Shown here: positions 43,533-52,914 of the stretch, one piece after another
Layout of the letters: each line of letters begins with the position of its first letter
Position numbering within the stretch: position 1 is the stretch's first letter
NCBI GenBank assembly: GCA_947499565.1
Contig: CANMOV010000003.1
Coordinates: forward strand, 558,001-622,000
Direction of reading: 5' to 3'
Origin: an uncultured Croceitalea sp.
GTDB taxonomy: Bacteria; Bacteroidota; Bacteroidia; Flavobacteriales; Flavobacteriaceae
DNA length: 64,000 nt
Notes under the pieces: model-generated
What the model saw: the letters and a program-made list of their open reading frames with translations, nothing else
Told to the model about the DNA's origin: nothing
Database searches by the model: none
Translations under genes and position numbers: made by a program

Positions 43533-45164
43533 ATGAATATTTTAATAATCATACCTGCAAGGGGTGGGTCAAAGGGAATTCCTAGAAAGAACATAAGATC
43601 TTTAGCCGGAAAACCGTTGCTTTATTACAGTATAAGAAATGCAAAGAAAATAAATGATGGTGAAGTAGATATTTACGTATCAAGCGAAGACACAGAGATT
43701 CTTACACTGGCAAAAAAATTTGGAGCCAAAACTATTCAAAGAGCTGTTAATATTGCCGACGATAAAACCACTCTAGACCCCGTAATATATAATAGCTATT
43801 TAGAGGCATCGGAGATTGAGCAGAAACATTATGATACTGTAATTACAATGCAGCCAACTTCTCCCTTATTACAACCAAAAAGCATTAATGATGCATTGAA
43901 GTTATTGACGGATAAAAATTATGATACTGTAATTTCAGGAATATATGATACTCATTTAACTTGGATAAAAGGAGTAAAGGAATTTACTCCAAATTATGAA
44001 AAACGGTTAAATCGGCAGGAATTACCTCAAATATATAAAGAAACGGGAGGATTTGTAATCACTAAGTCAGCTTTTATGACATTAGATTCTAGATTCGGAC
44101 CTAACACGCAGATATATCCACTAACAAAAAAAGAAGCTGTAGATATTGACGATTTTGAAGATTGGAATATATGTGAGTATTATCTAAATAGAAAAAGAAT
44201 ACTTTTTGTGATTTGTGGTAATTCTTCAGTCGGAATGGGACATGTTTACAATAGCTTAAGTATAGCCAACGAAATTTTAAACCATCAAGTAAATTTTTTA
44301 ACAGATAAAAAAAGCAGCCTTGCTTACGATAAAATTAAGGAGAATAATTACAACGTATATATTCAAAAAGAGGAGAACCTTCTTCAAGAGATAAAAAACA
44401 TTAATCCTGATATTGTTATAAACGATATTTTAGATACCAGTTCTACATATATTAAAGGTTTAAAAGAATTTGTTGATATTGTCATAAATTTTGAAGATTT
44501 AGGTGAAGGTTCAGAGTTTGCAGATTTGGTGGTAAATGCTATGTACCCAGAAGGGAAAATTAATATTGATCATTTTTATGGTTCAAAATATTTTATTCTA
44601 AGAGATGAGTTTCTGTATTCTAAAGAAAAAATAATATTACCAGAAATTGAAACGATATTAATTTCTTTTGGAGGTGTAGATCCGAACAACTATACAGAAA
44701 GAATTTTAGGATTGATCTCCAATTACTGTAAAAAAAATAATATTACGATAAATGTAATTACGGGTCTTGGGTATGAACATGATAATGAATTGGGGAAAAA
44801 GTTCCCAGATATAGAAATACGCAAAAATGTTCTTAATATGTCAGATGAAATTTATCAGGCTGATTTAATATTTACATCTGCAGGAAGAACTACTTTTGAA
44901 ATTGCAGCAATTGGAGTACCTGCAATAGTGTTATGTCAAAATGAAAGAGAGACGACCCACTTCTTCGCATCTGAAAAGAATGGGTTTTTTAATCTTGGCC
45001 TAGGATATGAAATTTCTGACGAAAGAATTCATAAAGCTTTTACAGGTGCTATGAGTTTAAATGTTAGAAAGTTCATGCATGAGCGAATGCTAGATACAGA
45101 TTTGAAAAATGGAAAAAAGAGAGTCATTGATCTAATTAAAAAAACTATAAATAATCTTGTTTAA
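43533..45164 (+). CDS. Fusion of acylneuraminate cytidylyltransferase and PseG-like hydrolase/glycosyltransferase domain
   Basis: A 543-residue two-domain protein. Residues 1 to about 225 are a CMP-nonulosonate synthetase: IIPARGGSKGIPRKNI at 6-21 binds CTP, with MQPTSPLL near 107 and DIDDFEDW near 207. From about 227 the sequence restarts as a PseG-type GT-B domain (ILFVICGNSSVGMGHVYNSL, FGGVDPNN near 382, and SAGRTTFEIAAIGVPAIVL near 447). PseG removes UDP from a 2,4-diacetamido altrose derivative before condensation by the synthase encoded next. The fused order (activation with an earlier step) and the adjacent NeuB-like gene point to a pseudaminic- or legionaminic-type sugar. Confidence 0.88.
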   Translation: MNILIIIPARGGSKGIPRKNIRSLAGKPLLYYSIRNAKKINDGEVDIYVSSEDTEILTLAKKFGAKTIQRAVNIADDKTTLDPVIYNSYLEASEIEQKHYDTVITMQPTSPLLQPKSINDALKLLTDKNYDTVISGIYDTHLTWIKGVKEFTPNYEKRLNRQELPQIYKETGGFVITKSAFMTLDSRFGPNTQIYPLTKKEAVDIDDFEDWNICEYYLNRKRILFVICGNSSVGMGHVYNSLSIANEILNHQVNFLTDKKSSLAYDKIKENNYNVYIQKEENLLQEIKNINPDIVINDILDTSSTYIKGLKEFVDIVINFEDLGEGSEFADLVVNAMYPEGKINIDHFYGSKYFILRDEFLYSKEKIILPEIETILISFGGVDPNNYTERILGLISNYCKKNNITINVITGLGYEHDNELGKKFPDIEIRKNVLNMSDEIYQADLIFTSAGRTTFEIAAIGVPAIVLCQNERETTHFFASEKNGFFNLGLGYEISDERIHKAFTGAMSLNVRKFMHERMLDTDLKNGKKRVIDLIKKTINNLV

Positions 45165-46220
45165 ATGAAAATCAAAGATTTAATTGTCAATTTTGACCAT
45201 ACGAAGAGTTTACAAAAACCATATATTATTGCTGAGGCCGGAGTTAATCATGAAGGGTCAATGGATTTGGCCAAAAGGCTAATCGATGAAGCTAAAGAGG
45301 GTGGCGCACATGCCATAAAATTTCAAACATATAAAGCAAGCACTATTGCATCTAAAGAAAGCCCATCTTATTGGGATACAAGTAAAGAATCTACGGAGAG
45401 TCAATTTGAGCTTTTCAAAAAATATGATAAGTTTTGGAAGTCAGAATATGAAAAACTAAAGCTTTATTGTGACAAGGTAGATATTGAGTTTATGTCTACA
45501 CCTTTTGATGTTGCCTCAGCAAATTTTTTAAATGACATGATGGATGTGTTTAAAATATCGTCTTCTGACATTACTAATCTACCATTTATAGAACACATGG
45601 CCTCTTTTGGTAAACCAATTATTCTTTCAACCGGGGCAAGTTATTTGTGGGAAATTCAACAAGCATTGGAAACCATAGAAAAATATAATTTACCTGTTTG
45701 CTTGATGCACTGTATTCTCAATTACCCTACTTTAGATGAGAATGCAAATTTGGGGATGATTAAAGATCTTATAAATCGTTTCCCGAAAACCATTCCTGGT
45801 TATTCGGATCATACGTTGCCGGACAAGATGGAAGTTTTAAAAGTGGCAAACTTATTGGGTGCTGTTATTTTGGAAAAGCACTTTACCCATGATAAAAGTT
45901 TACCAGGCAATGATCATTATCATGCAATGAATAAAGATGATTTGACTCTGTTTTTCGATAAAATGGATACGGTTTATGGTTATATCGGGAGTGACAATAA
46001 AAAACCATTGAGAACGGAAGAAATTTCAAGACAAAACGCCCGACGCAGCTTAGTTGCGTTAAAAGACATTGACCAAGGAGAAGCCATAAAAATGGAACAC
46101 TTGACTTGGAAAAGACCAGCTAGTGGGATTTCTCCAAAAGAAATTCAAAAAGTGTTAGGCAAAACCTCAAAGATAACAATAAAAGAAGATTCAATTATTC
46201 AATGGAATATGTTGGATTAA
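45165..46220 (+). CDS. NeuB-family nonulosonic acid synthase
   Basis: A 351-residue enzyme condensing phosphoenolpyruvate with a hexosamine derivative to give a nine-carbon acid. Motifs IIAEAGVNHEG (near 20), FMSTPFD (near 109), MHCILNYPT (near 186), GYSDHT (near 213) and LEKHFTHDKSLPGNDH (near 237) are conserved. The C-terminal SAF/antifreeze-like domain spans about 285-345. It starts directly after the fusion gene (TAAATG). Which of sialic, pseudaminic or legionaminic acid is made cannot be decided from sequence. Confidence 0.92.
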   Translation: MKIKDLIVNFDHTKSLQKPYIIAEAGVNHEGSMDLAKRLIDEAKEGGAHAIKFQTYKASTIASKESPSYWDTSKESTESQFELFKKYDKFWKSEYEKLKLYCDKVDIEFMSTPFDVASANFLNDMMDVFKISSSDITNLPFIEHMASFGKPIILSTGASYLWEIQQALETIEKYNLPVCLMHCILNYPTLDENANLGMIKDLINRFPKTIPGYSDHTLPDKMEVLKVANLLGAVILEKHFTHDKSLPGNDHYHAMNKDDLTLFFDKMDTVYGYIGSDNKKPLRTEEISRQNARRSLVALKDIDQGEAIKMEHLTWKRPASGISPKEIQKVLGKTSKITIKEDSIIQWNMLD

Positions 46221-46234
46221 TTAAAACTAAATAG

Positions 46235-47269
46235 ATGATTGTACTATTATCAGGTCAAATCAAAAACATAGGAGATTTTTTAATTACGGAAAGAGCAAGA
46301 AAGCTTTTTGATTATTTTTTTGACGATGAAATTGTAATATTGGATAGAACTAAATATCTAGATGATAAGCTAGATTTAATTAATAAAGCTAAATTTCTGG
46401 TTCTTTGTGGAGGACCAGCATATGCCCCTGACATTTATAAGGGTATATATCCTCTTGTTGATGATTTGTCTAAAATAAAAGTTCCTATTGTGCCTTTTGG
46501 ACTTGGTTGGTGTGGGAGACCCGCGGATGACCCGCTTAAATTTAGTTTTGACGATAATTCTCAGGCTTTTTTACAGGAAGCTCATAAATCAATAAAGAGT
46601 TCTAGTTGTAGATGCAATGTTACCGAAAAGGTTTTAAATCATAACGGATTTAAGAATGTTACAATGACGGGTTGCCCTGTTTGGTATGATTTAGAATCAA
46701 TTAATAAGCCATTTAAGAAAATTAAAGAGGTGAAAAATATAGTTTTCACAACGGCTGCAGATCCTAAGCTTATTTCTCAAACAGTCAAACTAATTAAAGT
46801 TCTCAATAAACAGTTTCCTAATGCGAACATTACCATGACCTATCATAGAGGCATTATGCCAGACAAATATACTACCATAAGAGCAACAATAGGTTATTTG
46901 GCGATGGCACTAGGAGCCAAGTTTGTAAATTCTAAGATTAAAATTAAGGATGTTGCTTATGATTTAAGAAAATTGGATTTTTATGATAATTGTGATTTTC
47001 ATCTTGGCTACAGAGTACATGCACATTTATATTTTTTAAGTAAAAGGTTACCTTCAATTCTGATAAATGAGGATGGTCGAGGAAAGGGAATGGTAGAAAC
47101 AATGAACCTACCTGTTTTTAATATAGAAGACAAAGAGCTTATTTCTAGAATTGACTCACAAATTATCGCTTATAAAAATACAGATTTTGAATCTTTTAAG
47201 GCAGTGGGCGATTATATTGATAATCATTTTTCGATTATGAAGAATTTTCTTCAATCATTGCCAAATTAG
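46235..47269 (+). CDS. Polysaccharide pyruvyl transferase family protein
   Basis: A 344-residue GT-B-like protein. The N-terminal LSGQIKNIGDFLITERA and LCGGPAYAPDIY motifs and the C-terminal DFHLGYRVHAHLYFLSKRLPSILINEDGRGKG are typical of the PS_pyruv_trans family, which adds pyruvate ketals to sugars of surface polymers. It follows the synthase by 14 bases and abuts the acetyltransferase. Confidence 0.85.
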   Translation: MIVLLSGQIKNIGDFLITERARKLFDYFFDDEIVILDRTKYLDDKLDLINKAKFLVLCGGPAYAPDIYKGIYPLVDDLSKIKVPIVPFGLGWCGRPADDPLKFSFDDNSQAFLQEAHKSIKSSSCRCNVTEKVLNHNGFKNVTMTGCPVWYDLESINKPFKKIKEVKNIVFTTAADPKLISQTVKLIKVLNKQFPNANITMTYHRGIMPDKYTTIRATIGYLAMALGAKFVNSKIKIKDVAYDLRKLDFYDNCDFHLGYRVHAHLYFLSKRLPSILINEDGRGKGMVETMNLPVFNIEDKELISRIDSQIIAYKNTDFESFKAVGDYIDNHFSIMKNFLQSLPN

Positions 47270-47277
47270 TGTACATA

Positions 47278-47883
47278 ATGGTCTCATTTTTTCTAAGAAA
47301 TTATAGAAAATTATTCAAGAAGAATAATGCAATTAGATTCGGTGCAGAAGTTAAAAACACTGTTTTAGGCAGTAATATTAATATTTCTCGCTATTGCTTT
47401 GTCAGTAATTCAGTAATTGGCAACTATTCTTCTTTAGGAAGAAACACAACGGTTATTAACGCGGAAATTGGAAATTTTTGTTCTATTTCTTGGAATTCTA
47501 CTATTGGAGCAACTAGTCATGATTATAAACGATTAACAACACATGCTTTTCCATATATAAGTCATTATAATTTTGTGAAGAAAGACGAACGCTTTATAAT
47601 TAAAACGACCTTGGGTAATGATGTATGGATAGGAGCAAACGTTATTATTATGCCTGGGGTTAAAGTAGGAAACGGAGCGGTTATAGGTGCTGGCTCTATT
47701 GTTACAAAAGATGTTGATGATTTTGAAATCGTCTATGGAATACCGGCAAAATCAAAAGGCTTTAGATTTTCAAAACAAACTATAGAAGAAATCACTGAAA
47801 TGGCCTGGTGGAATTGGGATGATGGTAAACTAAAAAAACATATTGGAATATTTAAAGAACCTTACGAGCAAACTGGAGCTTAA
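47278..47883 (+). CDS. Left-handed beta-helix O-acetyltransferase (CatB/xenobiotic type)
   Basis: A 201-residue hexapeptide-repeat acetyltransferase starting at the ATG at 47278; a GTG at 47269 overlapping the previous stop is also possible. Hexapeptide repeats (about 30-75 and 115-150), the catalytic His in GATSHDYKR (near 81) and the acetyl-CoA loop DVWIGANVIIMPGVKVG are visible. It would acetylate a sugar of the polymer or its precursor. Confidence 0.88.
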   Translation: MVSFFLRNYRKLFKKNNAIRFGAEVKNTVLGSNINISRYCFVSNSVIGNYSSLGRNTTVINAEIGNFCSISWNSTIGATSHDYKRLTTHAFPYISHYNFVKKDERFIIKTTLGNDVWIGANVIIMPGVKVGNGAVIGAGSIVTKDVDDFEIVYGIPAKSKGFRFSKQTIEEITEMAWWNWDDGKLKKHIGIFKEPYEQTGA

Positions 47884-49129
47884 AAACCTTACACGCATTA
47901 AGAATGGATATTTTTATTATATACTGGGCGAAGGTTTATCTAAAGGTATAGTATTTTTATTTTTAGGTTTTTTTACGAATGTGTTAAGCAAACAAGACTT
48001 TGGCAAAATATCTCTTTTTTGGGTATCTGTGCCATTACTTTCGGTTTTTATTGATTTTTCTCAACGAAGCTATGTTAAGTATTTTTACATTCATAATAAG
48101 GAAAAGACAAGAGAATTAATACAGACCATTAAGTTATTCTGCCTCATTTTATCACCTTTAATCACAGCTCTTTTTTTACTTAAAGATTATTGTGAAATTT
48201 ATATTATTGATAGTAAAAGTGATTATTATATTCTGTTTTCTGCATTTCTTTTTGCAATAATAGAGTTACATCTATCCTATTTTCAAATTAAAGGCGCTTA
48301 TAAGAAATATAATATAATTTTTACTTTAAGAAATACTGCGCCTTATATTTTAACCGCTATAGTAATCCAATATTTTTCTGGAGATTTATATTCTTTTATG
48401 ATTATACAAGGGTGCTTAATGTTATTAATGACAATTCTACTTTCAAAAAATGATTTTAACACAAGAATTCGATTCAAAAAAAGTCTTGACTATTTTAAAT
48501 CATCCATTAAATTTAGCACGCCTTTTATACCAGCAATGATTTCTGTGCTAGCTTTAAGCTTTTCAGATAGATTTATTATTAATTATTATTATTCAGAAAT
48601 TGAAGTAGCAAATTATACTGTTGCATATACTGTAAGCTCAATTTTTATGGCTTTTTTTATGGCAACTAATAAAATGTGGCAAAAATTTATATTAGAGAAT
48701 TTAAAAGCAAAAAATATTTTTGCCATTTCAAAGGCAACCAAATATTATATTGTTGTAGTAATTTTTGTTGGCATTGTAATTATAATTAGTAGAGAGTTCC
48801 TAGTTTCTTTAATGTCAAACTCTTCTTATCTTCTAATTTTGGATATAGTGCCTACAATTGTTTTAGGGATGTTCTTTTATTTTCTATATACAGTTTTGTC
48901 TAATATTCCTTTTTTTTATAAAAACACAATTTTAATGACATTGCCGGCAATAGTGGCTGCATGCATAAACTTAATTTTAAACTTTATATTGATTCCTTTA
49001 TATGGTTACAAAGCAGCAGCTTTGACTACAACTATTAGTTATTTAATTGAGTTTGTAATTATTTATATTATATGTTTACGAAAGTATAAAATAGATATAC
49101 TATTTAAAACTTCCAATGAACTTAAATAA
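47843..49129 (+). CDS. Wzx-type polysaccharide flippase
   Basis: A 428-residue polytopic protein with about 12 membrane helices, of the MOP/polysaccharide-transport superfamily. It moves undecaprenol-linked repeat units across the inner membrane. The first helix contains GYFYYILGEGLSKGIVFLFLG, typical of the family. There is no ATG near the start: TTG at 47843 gives a 15-20 residue cytoplasmic leader and overlaps the acetyltransferase by 41 bases. The exact start is uncertain. Base composition here is notably AT-rich. Confidence 0.85.
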   Translation: MEYLKNLTSKLELKNLTRIKNGYFYYILGEGLSKGIVFLFLGFFTNVLSKQDFGKISLFWVSVPLLSVFIDFSQRSYVKYFYIHNKEKTRELIQTIKLFCLILSPLITALFLLKDYCEIYIIDSKSDYYILFSAFLFAIIELHLSYFQIKGAYKKYNIIFTLRNTAPYILTAIVIQYFSGDLYSFMIIQGCLMLLMTILLSKNDFNTRIRFKKSLDYFKSSIKFSTPFIPAMISVLALSFSDRFIINYYYSEIEVANYTVAYTVSSIFMAFFMATNKMWQKFILENLKAKNIFAISKATKYYIVVVIFVGIVIIISREFLVSLMSNSSYLLILDIVPTIVLGMFFYFLYTVLSNIPFFYKNTILMTLPAIVAACINLILNFILIPLYGYKAAALTTTISYLIEFVIIYIICLRKYKIDILFKTSNELK

Positions 49130-50447
49130 AACACTTGTTGATACTTTTAATTCATATTGTGTAGTATATGATAATATAAATATACTCTCCTTATCTCAAG
49201 TATATGTTTTTGAATTAAGTCAAAGAAGAATGGATAATTCTTTACTGGGCCTAATTAAAAAGTTAAGCTTAGAAAATTACGTTAAGTATATCTTTTTTTT
49301 CTTCATTAAAGAACAAAATATTGCTAAGACCAAATATCTTTTTATAAATGATATTTTTAACGCCAGTATGATTTCAAATATGAGGTCAGTTCAGAATCAA
49401 TTTGATGTTCCTTTCAAAGAAATAATAACTGACAAAAGACTACTTTCTGATTACTCTAAATTCATTTATAAATATCTAAGCGTACTCAGTTATTTGGCAG
49501 CACTTCCAAAATATCTCAAAGTCCTAATAAATAGTAGAAAAACAATTATCGCTTTAGCAAATGAGTTTAAGATTAGTCCAACTCTATTATCACTCAACCT
49601 CTTAGACACTCTATTTGTTTTATGCACTGTAAAAGGATTATTAAAAAAAGAGAATCATACTAAAAACATAATATTGAATACGGATGTTCACAAAATATCA
49701 AGAGCAATCGTACTGCAGGCAAGAACAAATAATATAAGAACCTTTGTTATTCAGCATGGCTCAACAGTATTGGAATATGGGTATCTTCCTGTTAGTAGTG
49801 ATTATATGTTAGCTTGGGGTGAATTGTCTAGCAACTGGTTCTTAGAAAGAGATACACCTTTAGAAAAACTTAAGGTTTTAGGTACCCCTAAAATGGACTT
49901 TCTACAAAACTTTACGATTAACAAAGAACCACACCATGACGAAGTTAAAAATATACTTATAATAGTAAACCCCATTGGTGATGAGAACGTAAATATATTT
50001 TTGCGTACTATTTTAGATTCAGATATTCATAAAACTTTTCAATTGACGATTAAACTTCATCCTAGTTCTTTTGATAATAGGGATTTAGTAGAAAAACATT
50101 TTGGTAATACAAAAGCAATAATTTTAAAGAATGAGAATACTCAGAACCTAATTTATGAAACAGATGTTGTGATAACGAGTACCTCTACGGTAGGGAATGA
50201 AGCCATAGCTTTTTTTAAACCACTAATCCAAATTTCAATTAAGAATTTTAATATTACAATGGATTATGAAATATACAATTGTTGTCACAAGATTAGCACA
50301 TCAGAAAAATTAAAAAAACTTATCGGAGATAAAGGTAAAATCTATTCTAAGCTTACGAATTACAATAACTTTATTGAAAATTACTTTTACAGATTAGATG
50401 GACTCGCTTCAAAAAGAATTATGGACTTTATAATAAGCAAAGAATGA
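49116..50447 (+). CDS. Putative GT-B fold glycosyltransferase
   Basis: A 443-residue soluble protein. The late region (VIQHGSTVLEYGYLPVSSDYMLAWGELSSNWF, then LKVLGTPKMD and TIKLHPSS) is like that of GT-B enzymes related to capsule and polysialyl-type or CDP-glycerol transferases: an HG motif, a donor-loop LGTPK, and a KLHP segment. A STSTVGNEAIAFFKPLIQI segment near 350 matches the donor phosphate-binding end. It overlaps both neighbours (14 and 4 bases). Given the nonulosonate genes it could be the transferase for that sugar, which is inference. Confidence 0.6.
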   Translation: MNLNKTLVDTFNSYCVVYDNINILSLSQVYVFELSQRRMDNSLLGLIKKLSLENYVKYIFFFFIKEQNIAKTKYLFINDIFNASMISNMRSVQNQFDVPFKEIITDKRLLSDYSKFIYKYLSVLSYLAALPKYLKVLINSRKTIIALANEFKISPTLLSLNLLDTLFVLCTVKGLLKKENHTKNIILNTDVHKISRAIVLQARTNNIRTFVIQHGSTVLEYGYLPVSSDYMLAWGELSSNWFLERDTPLEKLKVLGTPKMDFLQNFTINKEPHHDEVKNILIIVNPIGDENVNIFLRTILDSDIHKTFQLTIKLHPSSFDNRDLVEKHFGNTKAIILKNENTQNLIYETDVVITSTSTVGNEAIAFFKPLIQISIKNFNITMDYEIYNCCHKISTSEKLKKLIGDKGKIYSKLTNYNNFIENYFYRLDGLASKRIMDFIISKE

Positions 50448-51700
50448 ATTGGGAAATATTTCTAATCGCTATTGTTATGTTAACACTAGTACACATCTTT
50501 TTCGATTTAAAAAACTTATTAAATCCGTTTGTTTTTTTTTATATATACCAAACCATTTTTTGCTTTATAGCACTTTCTTACTGCGATTTACTGTATCCAA
50601 ACATAGAAATTTCTAGTGATTTAAAGTTATTCATAGTAGTATCATATGTGTTAACATTTGTAGGAGCATTTATTTCAAGAAGTATCTTTTCTAGGATGGG
50701 CATCAAATATGTTAGAATTAATCAAATTTCTCTAAATAACGCTCCCTCTAACACTTTTCAGATAGCAGGATTAATAGTATTTATTTTAGGCGTTTTAACT
50801 TTTATAATTTTTACTTTCAAAACAGATGGCATAATATTATTTGCAGAAGATTTGGAAAATGAAAGGATTACCCGAAAATCAGGAGCTGGCTTATCCAATC
50901 TTATTTTTGTTGCTTTTCTGTTATATGGATATTCGATTGTTTTACTAAACACAAAAAAAAGCTTAATTATTAAAACACTGCTATTTTTGATTACTGCATT
51001 CGCCTTAATATCTTATGGTAGTAGGGCGCCACTCCTTAAACTTATTGTTGCATCATACATAATTTTTCTCATCAAATCTTCTAAGAAAATTACTTTGACA
51101 AAATTATTTAAAATAGGGATACTACTATTTATAATACTAGCAACAGTTGAAGCTTTTCGATCAAACCTTAGTGGGTCAGATGTAAGTTTTTTCAAACTTA
51201 GCTTGTTAAGACTTAGCTGGAGACCTTTTGTGAATATCCAAAATTTGCAAAGGATTTATGATTTTTTTCCAAATCAACATGATTTTCTATATGGATATAG
51301 TTATTTAGTTGATATGAAATTATTTTTGCCGGGGAGCAACCCGAATTTTGGCACTTATTTAAAAAACTTAATGGATTGGGAATTTGAAGGCGGTAGTATA
51401 ACAACAACATTTATAGGACTAAGTTATTTGAATTTTGGGAAGATTGCTTTTTTCTTTACACCATTATTTTATGGATTCTTGTTCAATTCTATTTATCAAA
51501 TTTTTTTCCCCAAAAAAAGAGCCTATAGTCTTAGCGTATTGTTTATTTTATTTTTTTCAATAGGTGTTTCTGGGTCGGTAAGCACGGGCTTATTTGGAAC
51601 TTTAATTAACAATATTTTATTTTTGTTGCTTACTATAATAGTCCATTTGTTTATAAGACAGTTACTGCAAAAAAAACAGCTTACATTTAAAATCGAATAG
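50444..51700 (+). CDS. Wzy-type oligosaccharide repeat-unit polymerase
   Basis: A 418-residue membrane protein with about 10-12 helices and a large periplasmic loop in the second half (about 250-320, FRSNLSGSDVSFFKLSLLRLSWRPF). These features match Wzy O-antigen polymerases, which diverge strongly in sequence. Its place between the putative glycosyltransferase and the end of the plus-strand block supports the call. Its first 4 bases overlap the upstream stop. Confidence 0.75.
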   Translation: MNWEIFLIAIVMLTLVHIFFDLKNLLNPFVFFYIYQTIFCFIALSYCDLLYPNIEISSDLKLFIVVSYVLTFVGAFISRSIFSRMGIKYVRINQISLNNAPSNTFQIAGLIVFILGVLTFIIFTFKTDGIILFAEDLENERITRKSGAGLSNLIFVAFLLYGYSIVLLNTKKSLIIKTLLFLITAFALISYGSRAPLLKLIVASYIIFLIKSSKKITLTKLFKIGILLFIILATVEAFRSNLSGSDVSFFKLSLLRLSWRPFVNIQNLQRIYDFFPNQHDFLYGYSYLVDMKLFLPGSNPNFGTYLKNLMDWEFEGGSITTTFIGLSYLNFGKIAFFFTPLFYGFLFNSIYQIFFPKKRAYSLSVLFILFFSIGVSGSVSTGLFGTLINNILFLLLTIIVHLFIRQLLQKKQLTFKIE

Positions 51701-51780
51701 TTTTAAGCTTTACCCTTCTTGCTGTTAGACAATAGAGATTAAAGTTAGATATAGCCTATAATCTTAAAACCATACAAGAG

Positions 51781-52809
51781 TTAACGAAAAGACTTAATAA
51801 AGGGCCTTTCATAAAACCTATACACCAAAGAGCTTAAAATCATAGTAGCTACCAAACAAAGAAATAAGGATGCCAATTCGTTTTCAAAAAGCAATTCATA
51901 CTTCTTCAAGGTATAATAGATAATCGGATGTACTAAATATATAGTATAAGAAATATTTCCTAAATGATTGAGCAAAGGACTAAAAAAGTTACCTAAGTTA
52001 AATTCAAGTTTAAAAGCTGAAATGACTAATATAAAACTCAAAAGAGAAAACACCAACCTATACATACCAGCTGTTATCACAACCCTATCACCACTAATAG
52101 GAAAGAAAATAAATAACAGTAACACAACAATTGCGCCTAAACCATAAATGAAATTATTCATTGGTTTATTACGAAATATATCTGCGATAAGAATTCCTCC
52201 AATGAAAAGGAATAATTGATTAAAAGGGTTAATATAAAACTCCCAATTTTTTGAAAGTACTTGTTCAACATCAATAATATAAAATGCGAAATAAATACCA
52301 ATGAATAATGTCAAACAAAAACAAGCATAAAGCAACCTTTTGTCTATATTCCTTAGAAAAATCACTAAAGGAAAAATAGAATAAAAGAATAATTCATTAC
52401 CAATTGACCATGCTCCAGTAGCAATATACCTTCTAGGATCTACAAACCCAAATAGTCCAGTTAAGTTTAAAAAGAGACTATTAATTGCTCTAGTATTAGT
52501 AACAAAAAGATTAGGGTTTCGCAGTAGAATTATAGTTAAAATGGTAGTCAAAATTAATAAAGGGTGGATCCTTAAAACCCTTCTTTTTATATAATACCAA
52601 ATTCCTTTTTTGAAAAAGTTATTTTCATAAACCAAATAAAGCGTTAACCCACTTAAAATGTAAAAAATTGCAACTCCATAAATGCCTATCCTTCCCCAAA
52701 AACTTGACGCATCAAAACTTCCGTATATCCATGAGAAATAATGATAAATCATTATTGCAAAAGCCATTAGGCCTCTTAAATAATCTAAACCGACAATTCT
52801 ATTTTTCAT
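51781..52809 (-). CDS. Acyltransferase 3 family membrane O-acyltransferase
   Basis: A 342-residue protein with about ten membrane helices. The N-terminus GLDYLRGLMAFAIMIYHYF carries the family's conserved RG and His, and IYGVAIFYILSGLTLYL follows. These proteins usually O-acetylate sugars of surface polysaccharides. It is the only minus-strand gene of the locus, convergent to the polymerase and divergent from the next glycosyltransferase, suggesting independent expression or acquisition. Confidence 0.88.
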   Translation of the reverse strand: MKNRIVGLDYLRGLMAFAIMIYHYFSWIYGSFDASSFWGRIGIYGVAIFYILSGLTLYLVYENNFFKKGIWYYIKRRVLRIHPLLILTTILTIILLRNPNLFVTNTRAINSLFLNLTGLFGFVDPRRYIATGAWSIGNELFFYSIFPLVIFLRNIDKRLLYACFCLTLFIGIYFAFYIIDVEQVLSKNWEFYINPFNQLFLFIGGILIADIFRNKPMNNFIYGLGAIVVLLLFIFFPISGDRVVITAGMYRLVFSLLSFILVISAFKLEFNLGNFFSPLLNHLGNISYTIYLVHPIIYYTLKKYELLFENELASLFLCLVATMILSSLVYRFYERPFIKSFR

Positions 52810-52914
52810 AAGGTTTCAAAAAAGACTTTTCAAAAATAATCCTTTTGAGTGAAGATTAATTAATATTGTATTCTTTAAGAAAACAAGAGAACCCTATAAA
52901 ATTTCAACTCCGTT

